Part shown: piece by piece, positions 18,395 to 27,287 of the stretch
How positions within the stretch are numbered: the first letter of the stretch is position 1
Layout: every line of letters begins with the position of its first letter
Source: Bacteroidota bacterium
GTDB lineage: Bacteria > Bacteroidota > Bacteroidia > Chitinophagales > JADIYW01
DNA: 64,000 bases
Assembly (NCBI GenBank): GCA_020436225.1
Contig: JAGQYE010000110.1
Span: 1 to 64,000, forward strand
Reading direction: 5' to 3'
Notes under the pieces: generated by a model
Told to the model about the DNA's origin: nothing
Seen by the model: the letters and a program-made list of their open reading frames with translations, nothing else
Database searches by the model: none
Program-made: the position numbers and the translations under genes

Positions 18395-20833
18395 CTACCA
18401 AGCTAAAGGAAATTTCTTCGGATTGACTTCATGCATCATTTTGTTGATGGCATAGAAAATATCTTCTGAATTAGGTTTGCAAAAATAATCGCCATCGCTA
18501 CCAAAAGCACCTCGATGTTCTTTTGCAGAAATAGTAATTGGTTCGCTATCTAAATAACGGAAAATTTGTTGGTTTTCTACAACCTGTTGCAACATATAAG
18601 CTGTGCCTCCGCCCGGATAATCTTCATCTAAGAAAACAATTCTATTTGTTTTGCGAACAGAATTGCCTATTACGCCATAAATATCGAACGGTAAAAGTGT
18701 TTGTACATCAATTAACTCGACAGAAATGCCGACTTTCTTAAACATTGCCATCGCTTCTTGTGCAATGCGCACGCAAGAACCATACGTTACTAAAGTAACA
18801 TCATTTCCTTCTTGTAAAATTTCCGGAACGCCTAATGGCACTGTAAAATCGCCGACATTTGACGGCATTTTTTCTTTCAATCTATAGCCATTCAAACACT
18901 CGATAACCAATGCCGGTTCATCGCCTCTTAATAACAAATTATAGAAACCTGCAGCTTGTGTCATGCTTCTCGGAACACAAACATGCATACCGCGCAATGC
19001 TCCCAAAATCATTTGAATCGGCGAGCCGGTGTGCCAAATGCCTTCTAATCTATGTCCGCGTGTGCGTACAATTAAAGGTGCTTTTTGTCCGCCTTTGGTT
19101 CTATACGACAAACACGCTAAATCATCAGCCAAAGGTTGCAATCCATATAATAAATAATCAAGATATTGAATTTCTGCAATTGGTCGTAAGCCACGCATAG
19201 CTAAACCAATTCCTTCTCCCATAATGCTCGCTTCTCTGATGCCGGTATCATAAATTCGTTCGATACCAAATTTTTCTTGCAAGCCTGCAAATGCTTGGTT
19301 AACATCACCAATTTTCCCGACATCTTCGCCAAAAGCTACGATACTTTTATCGCGAGAAAAGTTGGCATCAAAACAAGCATTCAACACTTTAAAACCACTT
19401 ACATAAGTTACTTGTTCATTGTATTGAACCGGGACAATTGGCAACTTTAAAGGCGAATAAATTGAGTTGGTATGTTGATAGGATGAATAGCGCTCTTCGT
19501 TAACTTTTGTTTGCAATGCACGCCAATTTTTCATTGCATCAATTGCTTGATGTTTTTCATTTCTAACAAGCACCAAAACTTTAGATACTGTTTTGAGAAT
19601 TTCTGTGCGCATTGGATCAATAGCATGTTTTAATTCTTTTTCTATCTCTTCCAATTGCTCTTTATACGTTGATACTTCGGCTATTTGTTTAATAATGGCA
19701 TTCGCTTCTTGAACTTCTTCCATGATATTGCCATGAAATTTATTCCAAGAAATTTTCTTTTGTTCGGCAACATACGATTTTGCATCAGCTTCTATTTCCG
19801 ACAAAATTTCTTCGGTTGCCATTTTATTTTGCAAAATCCAAGTTCTGAATTTTGCGTTACAATCGTGTTCTCTTTCCCATTCTAATCGCTCTTTTGATTT
19901 ATAGCGTTCATGAGAACCCGAAGTAGAATGACCTTGCGGTTGTGTTAATTCTTCAACATGTATGATAGCGGGAATATGTGTTTTTCTGGTCTTGTCTGCA
20001 GCTTGTTTGTAAGTAGCCACTAATTGCGGATAATTCCAACCTTTTACTACGTAAATATCATAGCCGTTGCTTTTACCGCTGCGTTGAAAGCCTTTTAAAA
20101 CTTGAGAAATACTTCCTTTTGTAGTTTGATATTTTTTAGGAACAGAAATGCCGTAACCATCATCCCAAACAGAAATAACTAAAGGCACTTGCAACACGCC
20201 GCCGGCATTCACAACTTCCCAAAAAATTCCTTCCGAAGTTGACGCATCGCCGATAGTAGCAAAACAAACTTCGTTGCCGTTATTGCTGAAATTATTTTCG
20301 CCTATTTGTGCTTGTAATTGTCTGTATTTTTTTGATGCCAATGCCAAACCTAATGCGCGAATCATTTGCGATGCAGTCGGCGAATTATCGGCTGCAGAAT
20401 TTTTTTGATTTTTTAAATTCTTCCAAGTGCCATCCGGAAAAATATTGCGTGTAGCAAAATGGTTATTCATTTGTCTTCCGCCGGAATGAGGATCTTCTTC
20501 TAAAGAAGGATTAGCGTATAATTGACCAAATAATTGTTCGGTATTGACGATGCCTGTAGCTAACGCAAAAGTTTGGTCGCGGTAATAACCGGCTCTAAAA
20601 TCGCCGTTTTCAAATACTTTGGCTAATGCTATTTGAGGCAGTTCTTTGCCATCGCCAAAAATGCCGAATTTGGCTTTTCCTGTCAATACTTCTTTTCTGC
20701 CGGTTAAGCTAATTTCCCGGCTGATACAAGCCAATTTGTAATCATCTAACACTTCTTTTTTAAACTCGTCAAATGTTACTGCTTGGCTTACACCTTTCGT
20801 AATCAATGTATTAGAATCCAATAATGTCATCAT
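18395..20833 (-). CDS. 2-oxoacid dehydrogenase E1, fused alpha and beta subunits
   Basis: 812 residues. The first half is an E1 alpha domain with GYYRDQTFALATG and the ThDP motif GDASTSEG...WDDGYGIS (about 195-230). A linker around 370-440 is rich in charged residues. The second half is an E1 beta domain with AFGEDVGKIGDVNQ, RIYDTGIREASI and LDEDYPGGGTAYM. Such alpha-beta fusions are common in Bacteroidota and are annotated as branched-chain 2-oxoisovalerate or pyruvate dehydrogenase E1. The complex would feed acyl-CoA synthesis, including iso-branched fatty acids, with separate E2 and E3, neither of which is in the window. Two adjacent ATG codons (20833, 20830) can start it. Confidence 0.9.
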   Translation of the reverse strand: MMTLLDSNTLITKGVSQAVTFDEFKKEVLDDYKLACISREISLTGRKEVLTGKAKFGIFGDGKELPQIALAKVFENGDFRAGYYRDQTFALATGIVNTEQLFGQLYANPSLEEDPHSGGRQMNNHFATRNIFPDGTWKNLKNQKNSAADNSPTASQMIRALGLALASKKYRQLQAQIGENNFSNNGNEVCFATIGDASTSEGIFWEVVNAGGVLQVPLVISVWDDGYGISVPKKYQTTKGSISQVLKGFQRSGKSNGYDIYVVKGWNYPQLVATYKQAADKTRKTHIPAIIHVEELTQPQGHSTSGSHERYKSKERLEWEREHDCNAKFRTWILQNKMATEEILSEIEADAKSYVAEQKKISWNKFHGNIMEEVQEANAIIKQIAEVSTYKEQLEEIEKELKHAIDPMRTEILKTVSKVLVLVRNEKHQAIDAMKNWRALQTKVNEERYSSYQHTNSIYSPLKLPIVPVQYNEQVTYVSGFKVLNACFDANFSRDKSIVAFGEDVGKIGDVNQAFAGLQEKFGIERIYDTGIREASIMGEGIGLAMRGLRPIAEIQYLDYLLYGLQPLADDLACLSYRTKGGQKAPLIVRTRGHRLEGIWHTGSPIQMILGALRGMHVCVPRSMTQAAGFYNLLLRGDEPALVIECLNGYRLKEKMPSNVGDFTVPLGVPEILQEGNDVTLVTYGSCVRIAQEAMAMFKKVGISVELIDVQTLLPFDIYGVIGNSVRKTNRIVFLDEDYPGGGTAYMLQQVVENQQIFRYLDSEPITISAKEHRGAFGSDGDYFCKPNSEDIFYAINKMMHEVNPKKFPLAW

Positions 20834-20999
20834 ACAAAATTCGTCATAAAGTTACACTTTAAATTCGACATTAGGATAAGTTTACCCACATTTGAAAAAG
20901 GTGTTAATCACTCGTTAAATAGTTTAAAAATCTTGTTACTTTGGTACATTTTTTGTGAGATTTACGCAATCAATTTATTTTATAAATAAACACACACCA

Positions 21000-21416
21000 A
21001 TGAGAAATTCCTTACTTTTTACAATTTTATCTTTGTTTATACTTAGTATTCATGCTGAACCACCAACGGCTTCTCAGCTTAAATTCAATACCTTAGAACT
21101 TGATTTTGGTAATAAACCTCAAAATAAACCGGTTACTTATGAATTTGAATTTACCAATGTAAGCGATGAACCATTGATTTTAGAAAATGTGAAAGCATCT
21201 TGTGGATGTACTACTCCAACCTGGACAAAAGAACCTGTTATGGCTGGGAAAAAAGGTAATATTGTTGTTCAATATAATATGGCAAGAGAAGGTGCATTTA
21301 GAAAATCTATCTCTGTAGATACTAAAAACGGAGAACATTTTGTCTTATATATTTCAGGAAATGCTGTTCCTCAAAAACCCGGCGTAGATGAAGCGGAAGA
21401 CAATATTTTGAAATAA
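21000..21416 (+). CDS. secreted DUF1573 protein
   Basis: 138 residues from the ATG at 21000; an upstream GTG at 20955 would place 15 polar residues before the signal peptide and is rejected. A clear signal peptide (hydrophobic residues 4-17, cut after about IHA) is followed by one DUF1573 Ig-like domain: LDFGNKPQNKPVTYEFEFTN and the hallmark KASCGCTTPTW. DUF1573 is very common in Bacteroidota and related to ASH/HYDIN domains; its role is unknown. A single-gene unit: near-consensus -7 box TTACTTTG at 20936-20943 and a strong terminator at 21455. Confidence 0.85.
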   Translation: MRNSLLFTILSLFILSIHAEPPTASQLKFNTLELDFGNKPQNKPVTYEFEFTNVSDEPLILENVKASCGCTTPTWTKEPVMAGKKGNIVVQYNMAREGAFRKSISVDTKNGEHFVLYISGNAVPQKPGVDEAEDNILK

Positions 21417-21454
21417 CTTATCAGTTTCAAAATTAAATATTTATAAAAGAATGC

Positions 21455-21484
21455 AAACTCCATATAAATTATATGGAGTTTTTT
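21455..21484 (+). terminator. Rho-independent terminator after the DUF1573 gene
   Basis: Perfect 13-bp inverted repeat AAACTCCATATAA / TTATATGGAGTTT (21455-21467 and 21469-21481) running into a T-run and TTAATTTT. It lies 38 bp after the stop. Confidence 0.85.
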
Positions 21485-21491
21485 AATTTTG
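21484..21491 (+). promoter_or_regulatory. -7 promoter box of the aminotransferase gene
   Basis: TAATTTTG, a full TAnnTTTG match, formed directly at the tail of the preceding terminator and eight bases before the ATG at 21500. It predicts a leader of a few nucleotides at most. The -33 region falls inside the terminator stem and shows no TTTG. Confidence 0.4.
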
Positions 21492-21499
21492 TTGAACTT

Positions 21500-22705
21500 A
21501 TGCCAAAAATTTCTATCAAAGGCAAAAATATGCCGGCTTCTCCTATTCGCAAATTAGCACCTTTTGCTGAACAAGCGAAGAAAAACGGCGTGCATATCTA
21601 TCATCTCAATATTGGACAACCGGATATTGAAACGCCGCATCAATTTTGGGATGCTATAAAAAAAATAGACCGAAAAGTTTTAGAATATTCTCCTTCTGAT
21701 GGATTTGAAGAAATAAGAAAAAAATATGCTCAATTTTTTCAGAAGCGTTATGGTTTACATAATTTGTTGCCGGAAGATGTGTTGGTTACAACAGGTGGCT
21801 CGGAAGCGTTGATGTTTACCTTGTTTTCTATTCTTGATAGAGATGACGAAATTATAATTCCGGAACCACTTTACGCTAATTATATTGGGTTTTCTAAAAG
21901 CGGAAGCATTAACGTACGTCCCATTCCTACTACATTTGAAAACGGATTTGCTTTACCTTCTATTGATGAGTTTGAACATGTTATTAATCCAAAAACAAAA
22001 GCAGTTTTAATTTGCAATCCAAACAACCCAACAGGCTATGCGTATAGTGATGAAGAATTGCACAGGCTGAAAGAGATTGTATTAAAACACGATTTGTTTT
22101 TGATAAGCGATGAGGTTTATCGCGATTTTATTTATTCGGATAATCAACATTATACTTCGATATTTAGTTTCCCGGAAATTGAACAACAAGCCATACTTGT
22201 CGATTCTCTTTCTAAGCGATTTAGTGCTTGTGGCGCAAGAATTGGTATGGTAGCCACAAAAAATAAAGAAGTTCTACAAACGGTTTTAAAATTTGCCCAA
22301 CAAAGATTAAGTCCGCCAACGGTAGAGCAACTTGGTGCCATTGCCATGTTTGATGTAGAGAATGATTATTTCACAAAAGTAAATATTGAATATAGAAAAC
22401 GCCGAGACGTTTTGGTGGAAGGTTTAAATGCCATTGATGGTGTAAAATGCCATACGCCCGGCGGTGCTTTTTATTGTATTGTTCAATTACCGGTTGATGA
22501 TGCCGATGATTTTTGCCAATGGATGCTGAGTGATTACAGTTACGAGAATGCTACTGTGATGATGGCTCCGGCAAGTGGATTTTATGCCACAGAAGGTAAA
22601 GGAAAAAATGAAGTTAGAATGGCTTATGTTTTAAATCGGGAAGATTTAAAGAAAGCGATAAAATGTTTGGAAGAAGGTTTGAAAGTGTATAACACAAAAA
22701 AATAG
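21500..22705 (+). CDS. pyridoxal-phosphate aminotransferase, class I (aspartate aminotransferase-like)
   Basis: 401 residues from the ATG at 21500; a start at 21473 would sit inside the upstream terminator stem. Fold-type I blocks are seen: LNIGQPDIETP near residue 45, TTGGSEALMF, CNPNNPTGYAYS, SDEVYRDFIY, and the PLP Lys in DSLSKRFSACGARIG, followed by the substrate-carboxylate Arg region (KNEVRMAY) near the C-terminus. Class I enzymes of this kind act on aspartate, aromatic amino acids or N-succinyl-diaminopimelate; the substrate cannot be fixed here. It stands alone, followed by ssrA on the same strand. Confidence 0.9.
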   Translation: MPKISIKGKNMPASPIRKLAPFAEQAKKNGVHIYHLNIGQPDIETPHQFWDAIKKIDRKVLEYSPSDGFEEIRKKYAQFFQKRYGLHNLLPEDVLVTTGGSEALMFTLFSILDRDDEIIIPEPLYANYIGFSKSGSINVRPIPTTFENGFALPSIDEFEHVINPKTKAVLICNPNNPTGYAYSDEELHRLKEIVLKHDLFLISDEVYRDFIYSDNQHYTSIFSFPEIEQQAILVDSLSKRFSACGARIGMVATKNKEVLQTVLKFAQQRLSPPTVEQLGAIAMFDVENDYFTKVNIEYRKRRDVLVEGLNAIDGVKCHTPGGAFYCIVQLPVDDADDFCQWMLSDYSYENATVMMAPASGFYATEGKGKNEVRMAYVLNREDLKKAIKCLEEGLKVYNTKK

Positions 22706-22808
22706 TTTTAATGATTCTATTTATTCGGAACTTTTCCAATCAAAATTGAGTTTTATAAATGATGTTCTTTGAAATATAATGCTATCAAAGATTTCTTACA
22801 ACATATTT

Positions 22809-23176
22809 GGGGTTGACAGGAATTGACGGCAGGATAGTTGGTAAGTAAGCATGCCGAGCATTGTGCAATTTGGCTCGTTAAACTCAACGCATGAAACTTT
22901 TTTATATGGCGAGAATAATTTCGCGTTGGCTGCTTAATACAGGTTATTAAGCTTGGCCTTTGCTCCTCGAATTGGTTTTTCCGATGCCATTCGACTGAGC
23001 ATCATCCAATCGGAATAGTGGCTTATTGGTTTCGAATAAGCGATGAAATATAGAAACTAAGATTTTAATCGGTTTGCAAAAACGCCTGTTAGAATACGAA
23101 AATCAAGTTTAGGCTAAGCATGTAGAAAGCTTATGAACGTTTTGTCCGGACGCGAGTTCAAATCTCGCCAGCTCCA
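22809..23176 (+). ncRNA. ssrA: transfer-messenger RNA (tmRNA)
   Basis: The 5' end GGGGTTG (22809-22815) pairs with CAGCTCC (23169-23175) as a 7-bp acceptor stem, followed by discriminator A. The T arm is GCGAG-TTCAAAT-CTCGC. The tag frame is at 22908-22937: GGC GAG AAT AAT TTC GCG TTG GCT GCT TAA, coding GENNFALAA. Several pseudoknot-type inverted segments follow the tag. The template continues ACGA after the acceptor stem, so the 3' CCA is not encoded and must be added. tmRNA with SmpB frees stalled ribosomes and marks the product for proteolysis. A terminator follows immediately. Confidence 0.97.
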
Positions 23177-23178
23177 CG

Positions 23179-23216
23179 AAAAAATGCCATTCTTTTTTTA
23201 AGGATGGCATTTTTTA
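23179..23216 (+). terminator. terminator of ssrA
   Basis: AAAAATGCCAT-TCTT, a T-rich loop, AAGG-ATGGCATTTTTT: a stem of about 15 bp with one G-T pair, starting two bases after the tmRNA end. Confidence 0.85.
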
Positions 23217-23257
23217 TTTATAAAATAAGAAAGTATATACTATCAACTACAACGCTG

Positions 23258-23566
23258 TTATTTCTTCTTCTTTGTTTTATATTTATTTCTTGGATTTCTA
23301 CGCTGGTGGAAAATTGAAACAACAACGATTAAATTTATCTCTTCTTCTATAGTATAGATGATTGTAAATGGGAATTTTGTTACAATCGCTTCAAAGTAAT
23401 TTTTGTATTTATTTTTATTTAGATATGGAGAACTCCGAATCTGTGTTATAGTTTGTTCTATAGCATTAATAAAATTAAGTGTTGCTTGTTCGCTTCTTTG
23501 TAAATAATATTCAACAGATTCTTCAAACTCAATTTGTGCTTTGGGTTCTAATAAGTATTTATACAT
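23258..23566 (-). CDS. ParE/RelE-family toxin
   Basis: 102 residues. The sequence pattern is that of the ParE/RelE superfamily: an N-terminal EPKAQIEFEESVEYY helix pair, SPYLNKNKYKNY, then FPFTIIYTIEEEINLIVVVSIFHQRRNP, where the final strand with HxRR is typical. The tail is very Lys-rich. Family members either block DNA gyrase (ParE) or cut mRNA on the ribosome (RelE); the sequence is closer to ParE. It lies 10 bp after the antitoxin gene on the same strand, in the classical antitoxin-toxin order, immediately downstream of ssrA. Confidence 0.85.
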   Translation of the reverse strand: MYKYLLEPKAQIEFEESVEYYLQRSEQATLNFINAIEQTITQIRSSPYLNKNKYKNYFEAIVTKFPFTIIYTIEEEINLIVVVSIFHQRRNPRNKYKTKKKK

Positions 23567-23576
23567 TTCTACTTAT

Positions 23577-23828
23577 TCACAATTTTTCCTTTAGTATTTT
23601 TTTTATTCTGTTTCTACTTTGTGTAGGCGTTACCATTTTTGTTTTTCCTGACTTATATGTTTCATATCTTTTATCTAATTCTAACTTTAATTCGTCAGTA
23701 TATTCGTCAGATGTTTCTTCTTTTATATCTTTTTCAAGCAACGTATAAAATGCCTTGATTTTTTTATCATCTAAATTTTTAATATAGTGTAGTAATTCTT
23801 CTCGTTGAGTGTTGATATTAATACTCAT
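23577..23828 (-). CDS. antitoxin partner of the ParE-type toxin
   Basis: 83 residues, strongly charged and helical, rich in Lys and Glu. Its layout (an N-terminal helical repeat EELLHYIKNLDDKKIKAFYTLL, then a Glu/Lys-rich segment and ELDKRYETYKSGKTKM) is like the addiction-module components that pair with ParE/RelE toxins in Bacteroidota. No clear ribbon-helix-helix or HTH DNA-binding motif is visible, so autoregulation is uncertain. The assignment rests mainly on its position directly before the toxin gene. Confidence 0.75.
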   Translation of the reverse strand: MSININTQREELLHYIKNLDDKKIKAFYTLLEKDIKEETSDEYTDELKLELDKRYETYKSGKTKMVTPTQSRNRIKKILKEKL

Positions 23829-23931
23829 TTCCTTATTTTATGGACTAAATAATTTCTTCAAGTAAAAATTAAATATAGCAATTTATGGTGAAATATTGAA
23901 AACTAAAAAATGGAAATATTAAAAAGAACTA

Positions 23932-24474
23932 TTATGATTTTCTTGTTAGCTTCAATTTTTTCACAAAATCCCAAATTACAATACCTGCAGAAACAGAAAT
24001 ATTGAGCGAATGTTTCATACCAAATTGTGGAATTTCAATACAGGCCTTAGCATATTGCATAGCAAACTCAGAAACGCCATCTACTTCATTGCCAAAAATC
24101 AAAGCATATTTTTCATTTTGTTTCGGCATAAATTCATGTAAATAAACAGCATCGTCAGCTTGTTCTATCGTCAACACTTCAACTTTTTCTTCACGTAAAG
24201 ATGCAATACAATCTTTTATGGTTTCAAAATATTTCCAAGCAACTGTTTCCGTTGCACCTAATGCCGATTTATGAATTTCACGATTGGGCGGCTTGGCACA
24301 AATGCCAACTATATAAATCGCTTCAATTAAAAAAGCATCGCAAGTTCTAAAAACAGAACCGATATTAGCTGCACTTCTGATATCTTCCAACACAATAATA
24401 ATTGGAATTTTTTCTGCTTGTTTAAATTCTTCTGTGGATAATCTATTCAGTTCGTCTAATTTTAGTTTGCGCAT
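23932..24474 (-). CDS. TrmH/SpoU-family RNA 2'-O-methyltransferase
   Basis: 180 residues from the ATG at 24474; the upstream start at 24522 would precede the predicted promoter. The SPOUT blocks are present: LEDIRSAANIGSVFRTCDA (motif 1), ALIFGNEVDGVSE (motif 2, with the SAM-binding knot) and IEIPQFGMKHSLNISVSAGI (motif 3). It methylates a ribose 2'-OH in tRNA or rRNA; the target, tRNA G18 (TrmH) or another, cannot be decided. A -7 box TATCTTTG at 24514-24507 drives it, and it diverges from mutS. Confidence 0.9.
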   Translation of the reverse strand: MRKLKLDELNRLSTEEFKQAEKIPIIIVLEDIRSAANIGSVFRTCDAFLIEAIYIVGICAKPPNREIHKSALGATETVAWKYFETIKDCIASLREEKVEVLTIEQADDAVYLHEFMPKQNEKYALIFGNEVDGVSEFAMQYAKACIEIPQFGMKHSLNISVSAGIVIWDFVKKLKLTRKS

Positions 24475-24493
24475 AAATTGTATTTTTGTACTA

Positions 24494-24580
24494 ACCGCAA
24501 AGAGTGCAAAGATAACACGCAAAGTGCACTAAGTATATTTTTCTTTGCAAACTTTGCGTAAACTTCAGTTGCTTTTGCGT
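24494..24580. repeat. GCAAAG/CTTTGC repeat-rich divergent promoter region of trmH and mutS
   Basis: Three GCAAAG words (about 24497-24523) face CTTTGC words on the other side; ACGCAAAGT (24517-24525) and ACTTTGCGT (24551-24559) are a perfect 9-bp inverted repeat. One GCAAAG copy forms the trmH -7 box (TATCTTTG, minus strand 24514-24507). Similar CTTTGCGT-rich patches occur between many genes of Bacteroidota and Chlorobi as I know them, so this may be a dispersed element that supplies promoters. Confidence 0.6.
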
Positions 24581-24599
24581 GGCTTAAAATTAAGAAATC

Positions 24600-27212
24600 G
24601 TGGCAAAAGAGAAAGTAGCGAAAGAAACGCCATTAATGGCGCAATACAATAAGATAAAACAAAAATATCCTGATGCTATTTTGCTGTTTCGCGTTGGCGA
24701 TTTCTATGAAACTTTTGGTTCTGATGCCATTAAAGCATCCGAAATTTTAGGTATTGTTCTAACCAAACGAGCCAATGGAAGTCAGACAAATTTAGAGTTA
24801 GCCGGTTTTCCGCATCATTCTGTAGAAACCTATCTTCCTAAATTAGTAAAAGCCGGTTATCGCGTAGCCATTTGTGAGCAGTTGGAAGATCCAAAAATGG
24901 TAAAAGGCATTGTAAAACGTGGCGTTACCGAATTAATTACGCCGGGCGTTGCCATCAACGATAAAATTCTCGACCATAAATCGAATAATTTTTTAGCTTC
25001 TGTTTTTTTTACAGATAATAAAATCGGCATAGCCTTTATTGATATTTCTACAGGCGAATTTTTATTGTCGGAAGGTGATGAATCGTATATCGATAAATTG
25101 ATACAAAGCTTCTCTCCTGCTGAAATTATTTTTCCGAAATATCAACAGAAAAAATTTGTACAAATCTATGGCAATAAATACTACACGTTTGCTTTAGAAG
25201 ATTGGATTTATCAAGATGAATTTTTGAAAGATAAAGTGCACCAACATTTTCAAATACAAACACTAAAAGGATTTGGCATTGAAGAAATGGAAACAGGCAT
25301 AAAAGCTGCCGGTGCCTGTTTGTATTATTTATCAGAAACGGAACACAACCAACTGCAACACATTACCTCTTTATCCAGAATTGAACACGATAAATATGTT
25401 TGGATAGACAGGTTTACTGCGCGCAATTTAGAGTTGGTGCAAAGTACACACGAAAAAGGTGTTCCACTTATTCAAATTTTAGATAAAACGATTTCGCCTA
25501 TGGGCAGCCGTTTGTTGAAACGTTGGATAGTATTGCCATTAAAAGATATTCATCAAATAAATGAGCGTTTAGATGCTGTTGAATTTTTAATTAAAGAACA
25601 AGAAATTCATCAAACTATTGTTCAACATATCAAACAAATTGGCGATTTAGAACGCTTAATTTCTAAAGTACCTTTAGGTAAAATTAATCCAAGAGAAGTT
25701 ATTCAATTAAACCGAGCATTGCAAGCCATTCAACCCATAAAAGAAATTTGTCAAGCTTCAAAAAATAATGGCTTACAAAAGATTGGCGAACAGCTGCAAT
25801 TGTGTCAACTTATAAAAGATAAAATTGAACATACCTTAAACGAAGATGCGCCGGTTGCCGTACAAAAAGGCAATGCCATCAAATCGGGAATTTCAACAGA
25901 GTTAGATGAATTGCGAACGCTATCTTCTTCCGGAAAAAATTATTTGTTAGAAATTCAAAATAGAGAAAGTGAGCGCACGCAAATTCCATCTTTAAAAATT
26001 GGTTTTAATAATGTGTTTGGATATTATTTGGAAGTGCGCAACACGCACAAAGATAAAGTTCCGAATGATTGGATTCGCAAGCAAACACTTACAGGTGCAG
26101 AGCGTTACATCACACCGGAATTGAAAGAATACGAAGAAAAAATTTTAGGTGCTGACGAAAAAATCCTGGCATTAGAAATAAAATTATTTGAAGCATTGAT
26201 TGCTGAAATGCTTGATTTTATTCAGCCGATACAAGTCAATGCGCATTTAATTGCGCGTTTAGATATTTTACAATCGTTTGCAACTATTGCATTGAAGCAA
26301 CATTATCGTCGACCAAAATTATCTGATGATACTGTTTTAAAAATTAAAGAAGGCCGGCATCCTGTGATTGAAATGCAATTGCCATTGGGCGAGCAATACA
26401 TTCCAAATGATGTGTATTTACAGCCGGAAGAACAACAAATAATAATTATTACCGGTCCGAATATGTCAGGAAAATCAGCGATTTTACGACAAACTGCATT
26501 AATTGTTTTAATGGCACAAATAGGAAGCTTTGTGCCTGCTCAGGAAGCGCAAATCGGAATAGTTGATAAAATTTTTACGCGCGTTGGTGCCAGCGATAAT
26601 TTGAGTTTAGGCGAATCGACATTTATGGTGGAAATGATAGAAACGGCGAGCATCGTTAATAATATTTCGGAAAGAAGTTTAGTATTGTTAGATGAGATTG
26701 GACGAGGCACCAGCACCTATGACGGCATTTCTATCGCTTGGAGTTTGGTGGAATTTTTACACAACAACAAACAAGCAAAACCTAAAACGATGTTTGCTAC
26801 GCATTACCATGAATTAAATGAGTTGGCAGACAAATTTCCTAGAATAAAAAATTACAATGTTGCCGTGAAAGAAAGTGGCAACAAAGTGTTGTTTATGCGT
26901 AAATTGGTAGAAGGTGGCTCTCAACATAGTTTTGGTATTCATGTTGCAAAAATGGCAGGAATGCCAAATGAAATTATAAAGCGTGCCAATGAAATTTTGA
27001 ATGAATTGGAATCGCAACGCAATTTAGCATCAGATATTTCATCTACATTAAAAAATATTCCGGCAAAAACAGACGAAATTCAACTCAATATGTTTGCAAT
27101 GGACGACCCACGTTTATTAAAGCTGAAAGAAGTATTGGAGCAAGTCAACATCAACACGATGACGCCAATTGAAGCAATGATGAAGTTAGATGAATTGAGG
27201 AAATTGCTTTGA
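24600..27212 (+). CDS. mutS: DNA mismatch repair protein MutS
   Basis: 870 residues, normal for MutS1. The N-terminal mismatch-reading motif is FRVGDFYETFG, with Phe and Glu of the FxE contact. The connector, lever and clamp domains follow. The ATPase has Walker A ITGPNMSGKSAILRQ, Walker B LVLLDEIGRGTSTYDG and ATHYHELNEL. It recognises mismatches and recruits MutL. The start is GTG at 24600, just before AKEKVAKETPLMAQYN, which matches the family's N-terminus; no ATG gives a better start. It diverges from trmH. Confidence 0.98.
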   Translation: MAKEKVAKETPLMAQYNKIKQKYPDAILLFRVGDFYETFGSDAIKASEILGIVLTKRANGSQTNLELAGFPHHSVETYLPKLVKAGYRVAICEQLEDPKMVKGIVKRGVTELITPGVAINDKILDHKSNNFLASVFFTDNKIGIAFIDISTGEFLLSEGDESYIDKLIQSFSPAEIIFPKYQQKKFVQIYGNKYYTFALEDWIYQDEFLKDKVHQHFQIQTLKGFGIEEMETGIKAAGACLYYLSETEHNQLQHITSLSRIEHDKYVWIDRFTARNLELVQSTHEKGVPLIQILDKTISPMGSRLLKRWIVLPLKDIHQINERLDAVEFLIKEQEIHQTIVQHIKQIGDLERLISKVPLGKINPREVIQLNRALQAIQPIKEICQASKNNGLQKIGEQLQLCQLIKDKIEHTLNEDAPVAVQKGNAIKSGISTELDELRTLSSSGKNYLLEIQNRESERTQIPSLKIGFNNVFGYYLEVRNTHKDKVPNDWIRKQTLTGAERYITPELKEYEEKILGADEKILALEIKLFEALIAEMLDFIQPIQVNAHLIARLDILQSFATIALKQHYRRPKLSDDTVLKIKEGRHPVIEMQLPLGEQYIPNDVYLQPEEQQIIIITGPNMSGKSAILRQTALIVLMAQIGSFVPAQEAQIGIVDKIFTRVGASDNLSLGESTFMVEMIETASIVNNISERSLVLLDEIGRGTSTYDGISIAWSLVEFLHNNKQAKPKTMFATHYHELNELADKFPRIKNYNVAVKESGNKVLFMRKLVEGGSQHSFGIHVAKMAGMPNEIIKRANEILNELESQRNLASDISSTLKNIPAKTDEIQLNMFAMDDPRLLKLKEVLEQVNINTMTPIEAMMKLDELRKLL

Positions 27213-27287
27213 GCATTTCTATTCACCATCTTAACTATATTATTTACTATTTCAAAGTTTCTGTGTAACTTTAGATAAAGAATAATT

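Noticed and set aside
22706-22808. Possible riboswitch or promoter ahead of ssrA
   Set aside because: No conserved aptamer pattern; a TATTTGG match at 22804 overlaps the 5' end of the mature RNA and cannot be the promoter.
23258-24474. Defence island around the toxin-antitoxin pair
   Set aside because: Only a TA pair next to a housekeeping rRNA/tRNA methyltransferase gene; no restriction, CBASS, retron or integrase genes.
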